This document shows, one piece after another, positions 59,031 to 64,000 of a stretch of DNA of 64,000 nt. The stretch lies in assembly GCF_002900365.1 (NCBI RefSeq), contig NZ_CP025979.1, positions 3,844,001 through 3,908,000 on the forward strand. The letters run 5' to 3'. A model generated the notes under the pieces. The model made no database searches, was not told the origin of the DNA, and saw only the letters and a program-made list of their open reading frames with translations. The DNA is from Escherichia marmotae (GTDB lineage: Bacteria; Pseudomonadota; Gammaproteobacteria; Enterobacterales; Enterobacteriaceae). The position numbers and the translations under genes were made by a program. Numbering within the stretch: position 1 is the first letter of the stretch; every line of letters starts with the position of its first letter.

Positions 59031-60020
59031 TTAAGCGCCAACGAAACCGGTGATTTGAGAGACGCGGGAAAGATCGATATTACCGCCGGAAATAATACTG
59101 ACGGTTTTTCTGTTTTGAATATATTGGTCTAATTTACCGCTTAATAATGCAGCACATGCCAGAGCGCCCGCGCCTTCGGTGACGACTTTATTGCGCTGAA
59201 TTAAGGCAATCATACTGTTTCTGATTTCGTCTTCGCTAACCAGCACGATATCATCGACTAATTCACGAACGATTTCGTAAGTTAAATTACCCGGGCGAGC
59301 GACATCACAACCATCCGCCAGGGTGCCGGTAGTTCGGTGCGTGGTTATTTCTCCCGAGTGGAAAGAAGCCGCCATACCGTGAACGTTTTCTGACTGCACA
59401 CCAATAACACGGATAGTTGGGTTAATAGATTTAATCGCCACTGCAATACCGGCAATTAAACCACCACCGCCAATTGGTACAATTACGTTATCGACATCAT
59501 AGAGATCTTCCATAATTTCCAGACCAATCGTTCCCTGGCCGGCAATGACTTTCGGATCATCATAAGGGGGAATAAAGATGCGACCTTCCGTTTCGACAAT
59601 TTCACTTACTTTGGCGATGGTATCGTTGAAGTTATCGCCATGCAGTACGACTTCAGCGGAGTAGTCACACGTTGCCGCAACTTTGGATTTTGGCGCGCCT
59701 TTCGGCATCACGACTTTACCATCAATCCCCAGCATCGCACAGGAAAGCGAAACCCCTTGTGCATGGTTGCCCGCCGAACAGGCCACTACCCCCTTGCGTT
59801 TCTCGGCATCGGTTAAGGAGCTTAATTTATTAAATGCACCTCGAATTTTAAATGAACCAGTACGCTGCATGTTTTCAAACTTCAGGAATATTTCACCTTT
59901 GCAACGTTCACTAAAGTAGTTAGAGCGAGGCATGCCTGTTTTATAAATTCGCCCAGCCAGACGTTGTTTTGCTTCAATAATGTCATCAATAGCAACCGGC
60001 AGATCGTATGTAATATGCAT
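59031..60020 (-). CDS. tdcB: Catabolic threonine dehydratase TdcB
   Basis: A 329-residue PLP enzyme converting L-threonine to 2-ketobutyrate and ammonia. The PLP lysine is Lys58 in GSFKIRG; the glycine-rich phosphate loop is IGGGGLIAG. It lacks the C-terminal regulatory domain of IlvA and is activated by AMP, as known for the catabolic form. Confidence 0.96.
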   Translation of the reverse strand: MHITYDLPVAIDDIIEAKQRLAGRIYKTGMPRSNYFSERCKGEIFLKFENMQRTGSFKIRGAFNKLSSLTDAEKRKGVVACSAGNHAQGVSLSCAMLGIDGKVVMPKGAPKSKVAATCDYSAEVVLHGDNFNDTIAKVSEIVETEGRIFIPPYDDPKVIAGQGTIGLEIMEDLYDVDNVIVPIGGGGLIAGIAVAIKSINPTIRVIGVQSENVHGMAASFHSGEITTHRTTGTLADGCDVARPGNLTYEIVRELVDDIVLVSEDEIRNSMIALIQRNKVVTEGAGALACAALLSGKLDQYIQNRKTVSIISGGNIDLSRVSQITGFVGA

Positions 60021-60118
60021 TATAAAACCTCTTCGCCTGAATTAAATTTGTAGGTAACCGTAACCAACACCTGTAAAAATACAGGTGGATTATTCATGTT
60101 TAAATAAAAAACAAATAA

Positions 60119-61057
60119 CTAACCAACTTCTATTAATTGCCTTCGTCGACACCCATTATAAGATGAATACTCTTTAGCTAATTCCACCAAAACTGATGCT
60201 GCTTTTTTGATACGATAATTTTTTGACCATACTGCGGCATATCGTGCCACCGGCAACGTTTCCTCAACCGGAATAGTAATAAATTGATTAGAACCAAAAG
60301 GTGAAGTCATATCGCAGGGAATAACGGTTAAGAAATCAGCATTGAGAACAAGATTATAAATGGTGACGACCGAGTCGGTTTTAACGATGTTTTCAATACT
60401 GATGCCATTTCTTTGTAGCGTGGTGAGTAGCTCGCTGTAGTATCCCATATTCGTTTGTGGCAACACCCACTGTTCGTTCTTCAAAGACTCCAGCGTGGTG
60501 GTGCCGGTGCATGTTCGGGACTTACCGGCAACCAGCACGAATTCTGATTCGAACAGCGGCTCAACATGCAAATCCTGAAGCTTCATTTCTGCACTTAACG
60601 TACCTATCGCAAAATCCAGGCGCCCATCGCGGATAGCCGGTAAGAACGAAGACAGTTGCGCTTCATACATTGAGACCTGCGCTTTCGGGAACACCTCTTT
60701 GAATTTGTTGATCATCCCGGACATAAAGGTAAAGCCAATCAGCGATGGAAAACCAAATGAGACTTCCACTACAGCCTCAGTGGACATACCGCTAATCTCA
60801 TTAACCATATTTTTCATTTCGCGGGTAATGGATTCGGAACGAGAGAGCAACAATTGACCAGCAGGTGTCAGCGTTACGCCGGTATTTTTCCGAACGACTA
60901 ATTCAACGCCAAAATAATCTTCAATATCGTTAATGATTTTACTTACCGCTGGTTGAGTTAACCCTAATTCTTTTGCAGCCGATCCAATAGAGCCACTTCT
61001 GATGACTTCCTGAAAGACTACCAGGTGTTGCGTTTTAGGAAGAAGAATAGTGCTCAT
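60119..61057 (-). CDS. tdcA: LysR-family activator TdcA
   Basis: A 312-residue LysR-type regulator and first gene of the tdc operon, which it activates. The N-terminal helix-turn-helix is IGSAAKELGLTQPAVSKIIND. A CRP site lies just upstream, consistent with the known need for CRP and anaerobic conditions. Confidence 0.95.
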   Translation of the reverse strand: MSTILLPKTQHLVVFQEVIRSGSIGSAAKELGLTQPAVSKIINDIEDYFGVELVVRKNTGVTLTPAGQLLLSRSESITREMKNMVNEISGMSTEAVVEVSFGFPSLIGFTFMSGMINKFKEVFPKAQVSMYEAQLSSFLPAIRDGRLDFAIGTLSAEMKLQDLHVEPLFESEFVLVAGKSRTCTGTTTLESLKNEQWVLPQTNMGYYSELLTTLQRNGISIENIVKTDSVVTIYNLVLNADFLTVIPCDMTSPFGSNQFITIPVEETLPVARYAAVWSKNYRIKKAASVLVELAKEYSSYNGCRRRQLIEVG

Positions 61058-61117
61058 AACAACCTGCGTTAATTACCTCATTGACGGAATGAATTGTATC
61101 AAAATGGAATGAACAGG

Positions 61118-61139
61118 ATATGTGCGACCACTCACAAAT
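61118..61139 (-). promoter_or_regulatory. CRP site of the tdc operon
   Basis: On the minus strand TGTGAGTGGTCGCACA has TGTGA and GCACA halves spaced by six bases. It lies 60-80 bases upstream of tdcA, matching the site I know from the tdc promoter. Confidence 0.75.
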
Positions 61140-61773
61140 TAACTTTCAATAGTTTTCCAGGTAAATCCTTAAAGCGATATACCCATTTAATATCAATTAG
61201 TTAGACAATAAAAATCAACACAAAGCCTGACTTTTATCAAAAAAATAAGGGGGGATAACCATATTTTATGGCGATAACAACACGCTTGATTTTTCTTATT
61301 AGAAAATGCGCTTAGACGATATTTCAATCAATTACCGTGTATTTCGCAGACGAATTTTAAGTTAAATTTAATGCGCAAGTTATCAAATTTTATTATAAAT
61401 AAATCGTTTTCATAGATAAATAATGCGGCACATCACATTTTTTTGCGCCATTTGTTGAAGATGAAACATTGATCATAGCAAAGACTTAAAACCAAATAAA
61501 CATATATTAAACAAATAAAACAATTGATTAACGTCATTTTTCCTCTCAATGGCAGGACGTCATTTTGTGAACGCAATCGTTTCCCATGATTTATTCTTGT
61601 TTTACGGTTACCGAATAGCATTTTGTGTTGAGGATCACAAAACTAATAATTGCTATTCGAAGTAAGTTATCAGCATAGACCACAGGATGGCTAAAAAGAG
61701 TGTTTATATTAAACCAACAGGCCGCGCTCTTTTGGGTATAGCGTCGTGGACAGTCATTCATCTTCCCGCCCTC
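61140..61773. other. AT-rich gap upstream of tdcA without tdcR
   Basis: More than 600 bases between the tdcA promoter and the rnpB terminator are AT-rich and contain no convincing gene. In K-12 I remember tdcR, yhaB and yhaC here. The open frames of 62 and 70 codons on the minus strand have no ribosome site and no recognisable family. The region probably holds IHF-type and other sites of the tdc promoter, which I cannot place. Confidence 0.5.
61742..61763. repeat. Extra copy of a 21-bp rnpB segment
   Basis: GTCGTGGACAGTCATTCATC at 61743 also occurs at 61853 inside rnpB, 110 bases away. K-12 carries tandem repeats of about 113 bp containing the end of rnpB; this looks like the edge of such a unit. 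Confidence 0.75.
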
Positions 61774-61815
61774 CCAAAAAAGCAAAAACCCGCCAGCTTG
61801 CACTGACGGGCTTTG
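61774..61815 (-). terminator. Terminator of rnpB
   Basis: On the minus strand CCCGTCAG and CTGGCGGG pair around a TGCAAG loop, and TTTTTGCTTTTTT follows. It starts about 13 bases after the mature RNA 3' end. Confidence 0.92.
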
Positions 61816-61822
61816 TTAAATC

Positions 61823-62199
<377 letters not shown>

Positions 62200-62231
62200 G
62201 GCGCGAAGTATAGAGGGTTTGCGCGCCCTTG

Positions 62232-63377
62232 TCACCCCGCACTGCGCATTCCAATCGCCAGTGTGGCGGCGATATTGCGTGAAGCGCGGTAAATATTGTC
62301 ATAAGCCCCGCTGAAAGCTTCATCCAGGGTAACAATGCTGTTCAACACGCTGAATACGGCATCGATGCCGTGCTGATGCACAACGCCGACATCCTTCGTC
62401 AGACTCCCTGCAATACCAATTACCGGTTTATGGTATTTCTTCGCGACATTCGCTACGCCAATCGGTACTTTGCCGTGGATACTCTGGCTATCAATGCGCC
62501 CTTCTCCGGTGATCACCAACGTACAATCGTGAATATGTTCTTCCAGATTCAACGCCGTAGTCACAATCTCAATGCCGCTCTTTAGCTCTGCACCAAGAAA
62601 CGCCATTAGCGCCGCCCCCATACCGCCCGCAGCACCAGATCCGGGGACGTCTTTCACATCAACATACAGCGATTTTTTGATGACATCAGCATAGTGAGAG
62701 AGATTCTTGTCCAGCTCAACAATCGTGGCTTCATTAGCCCCTTTCTGCGGGCCAAAGATACGTGACGCGCCGCTGTCGCCCACCAGCGGATTGGTGACAT
62801 CGCAGGCGACGCGAATCGTACAATCCTTTAAGCGTGGATCAAGGCCAGAGATATCAATGGTATTCAGGGTATTGAGGCTGCCGCCACCAAAGCCGATTTC
62901 ATTACCACTGGCATCGCTTAACTTCGCTCCCAGCGCCTGCACCATTCCCGCGCCGCCATCATTGGTAGCACTGCCGCCAATGCCGATAATAATAGTGGTT
63001 GCGCCGCTCTCCAGCGCCTGCAAGATTAACTCACCCGTACCACGAGAAGTGGTCACCAACGGATCACGCTTTTCCGCTGGAACCAACGCCAGCCCACTGG
63101 CCGCCGCCATTTCAATAAACGCGGTTTTACCGTCGCCAGAGATCCCCCAACAGGCATTCACCTTCTCACCCAGCGGCCCCGTAACCCAGGCTTGACGTTC
63201 GGTCCCCTGAGTGGCAGCAATCATCGCTTCCACCGTTCCTTCACCGCCATCAGCAACGGGAACAGAAACATAGTGTGCATCAGGAAAAATTTCCCGAAAT
63301 CCCTTTTCTATCGCCTGCGCAACCTCGCTGGCAGATAAACTTTCTTTGTAAGAATCTGGGGCGATTACGATTTTCAT
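62232..63377 (-). CDS. garK: Glycerate 2-kinase GarK
   Basis: A 381-residue kinase that phosphorylates D-glycerate to 2-phosphoglycerate, the last step of galactarate and glucarate breakdown. Motifs are MKIVIAPDSYKESLSA, GGSATNDGGAGM and ITGEGRIDSQS. The ATG at 63377 is the K-12 start; 46 extra upstream codons in frame lie in the garR-garK gap. It ends 32 bases before rnpB begins. Confidence 0.95.
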   Translation of the reverse strand: MKIVIAPDSYKESLSASEVAQAIEKGFREIFPDAHYVSVPVADGGEGTVEAMIAATQGTERQAWVTGPLGEKVNACWGISGDGKTAFIEMAAASGLALVPAEKRDPLVTTSRGTGELILQALESGATTIIIGIGGSATNDGGAGMVQALGAKLSDASGNEIGFGGGSLNTLNTIDISGLDPRLKDCTIRVACDVTNPLVGDSGASRIFGPQKGANEATIVELDKNLSHYADVIKKSLYVDVKDVPGSGAAGGMGAALMAFLGAELKSGIEIVTTALNLEEHIHDCTLVITGEGRIDSQSIHGKVPIGVANVAKKYHKPVIGIAGSLTKDVGVVHQHGIDAVFSVLNSIVTLDEAFSGAYDNIYRASRNIAATLAIGMRSAG

Positions 63378-63469
63378 ATCTTTGCCTGTTACCACATGAC
63401 GCCGGAGGGCGTTTCTCTTATTCGGCCTGGCTCCCAGCCCGGATTGCACCACGCCATCCGGGCACGACG

Positions 63470-64000
63470 TCACTCGCGAGTGACTTCGACTTTCGCCAGT
63501 TTTTCGTAGTAGCACGCCAGAGCGCTGTGGTCTGCTGTTCCCAGCCCATCGGCACGCAGCGCCTGCATCATCTCCATGACCACTGCGGTCAGCGGCAATT
63601 GCGCACCAACGTCATGGGAGGTATCCAGCGCATTTGCCAGATCCTTAATATGCAGATCGATACGGAAGCCCGGCTTGAAATTCCTGTCCATCACCATCGG
63701 CGCTTTTGCATCGAGTACAGTACTTCCCGCCAGCCCACCACGAATCGCCTGATAAACCAGATCAGGATTAACGCCCGCTTTGGTTGCCAGCGTTAACGCT
63801 TCTGACATCGCCGCAATATTCAGCGCTACAATGACCTGGTTTGCCAGTTTGGTGACGTTGCCTGCACCGATTTCTCCGGTATATACAACGGATCCCGCCA
63901 TCGCTTTCATCAAGTCATAGTATTTGTCGAAAATAGCTTTGTCGCCACCCACCATCACTGACAGGGTGCCATCGATGGCTTTCGGTTCACCGCCGCTCAC
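63470..64000 (-). CDS. garR: Tartronate semialdehyde reductase GarR, C-terminal part
   Basis: The last 176 residues of an NAD(P)H-dependent 3-hydroxyacid dehydrogenase that reduces tartronate semialdehyde to D-glycerate, the substrate of GarK. The active-site lysine region GAGNVTKLANQ is present. The gene runs off the right edge; the full protein has about 294 residues. garR-garK follow in an operon induced by CdaR in K-12. Confidence 0.93.
   Translation of the reverse strand: MSGGEPKAIDGTLSVMVGGDKAIFDKYYDLMKAMAGSVVYTGEIGAGNVTKLANQVIVALNIAAMSEALTLATKAGVNPDLVYQAIRGGLAGSTVLDAKAPMVMDRNFKPGFRIDLHIKDLANALDTSHDVGAQLPLTAVVMEMMQALRADGLGTADHSALACYYEKLAKVEVTRE

Noticed and set aside
61433..61803. Two minus-strand frames (62 and 70 codons) upstream of tdcA, considered as tdcR-like genes
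   Set aside because: They have no ribosome site and no recognisable protein family, and they lie on the strand opposite to the one I recall for tdcR.
63378..63515. N-terminal extension of GarK
   Set aside because: The ATG at 63377 gives the family N terminus MKIVIAPDSYKES; the extra 46 codons look like noncoding spacer.

Overview
The window is chromosomal DNA of Escherichia coli or Shigella. Nearly every gene is recognisable as an E. coli core gene of the usual length. Statements below about K-12 are from memory; I ran no alignment. I cannot name the strain. IS4, two adjacent frameshifted genes and a shuffled gene order would fit a Shigella or a rearranged E. coli.

Layout. (1) 1-6325: end of fbp, a small DUF2569 membrane-protein gene, the galactofuranose ABC transporter ytfQ-ytfR-ytfT-yjfF, and ppa. 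In K-12 this block lies near 96 min. (2) 6326-9196: a repeat-rich spacer, then an accessory beta-glucoside-type operon. It has its own CRP/sigma70 promoter, a BglG/LicT-type antitermination leader, an intact PTS EIIBCA gene and a 6-phospho-beta-glucosidase gene cut off by IS4. (3) 9197-10622: a complete IS4 of 1426 bp with no target duplication. (4) 10623-63992: a K-12-like run from about 69 min: mug, ileX, nfeF (yqjH), yqjI, aer, patA, ygjH, ebgRAC, ygjI, ygjJ and ygjK (both frameshifted), fadH, rlmG, ygjP, ygjQ, ygjR, alx with its Mn/pH riboswitch, sstT, ygjV, uxaCA, exuT, exuR, yqjA, mzrA, yqjCDEK, yqjF, yqjG, yhaH, yhaJ, yhaK, yhaL, cyuAP, tdcABCDEFG, rnpB, garK and the 3' part of garR.

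How the parts work together. Much of the window is carbon and amino-acid scavenging: galactofuranose import, ebg beta-galactosidase, hexuronate uptake and breakdown (exuT, uxaC, uxaA, exuR), glucarate/galactarate breakdown (garR, garK), unsaturated fatty-acid oxidation (fadH), putrescine breakdown (patA), anaerobic threonine/serine fermentation (tdc) and cysteine use (cyuP, cyuA). Metal and redox genes (nfeF/yqjI, alx, yqjG) and envelope or stress genes (yqjA, mzrA, yqjD/E) are mixed in.

Main observations. The IS4 copy joins two loci that are far apart and in opposite relative orientation in K-12. The simplest reading is recombination between two IS4 copies that inverted the origin-containing segment. 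The PTS operon has kept its antitermination switch, but no antiterminator gene is visible and its hydrolase is broken just before the catalytic NEP motif. No CRISPR array, prophage or defence island was seen. I do not see a clearly novel system; the least explained stretch is the GC-rich, hairpin-rich DNA between alx and sstT.
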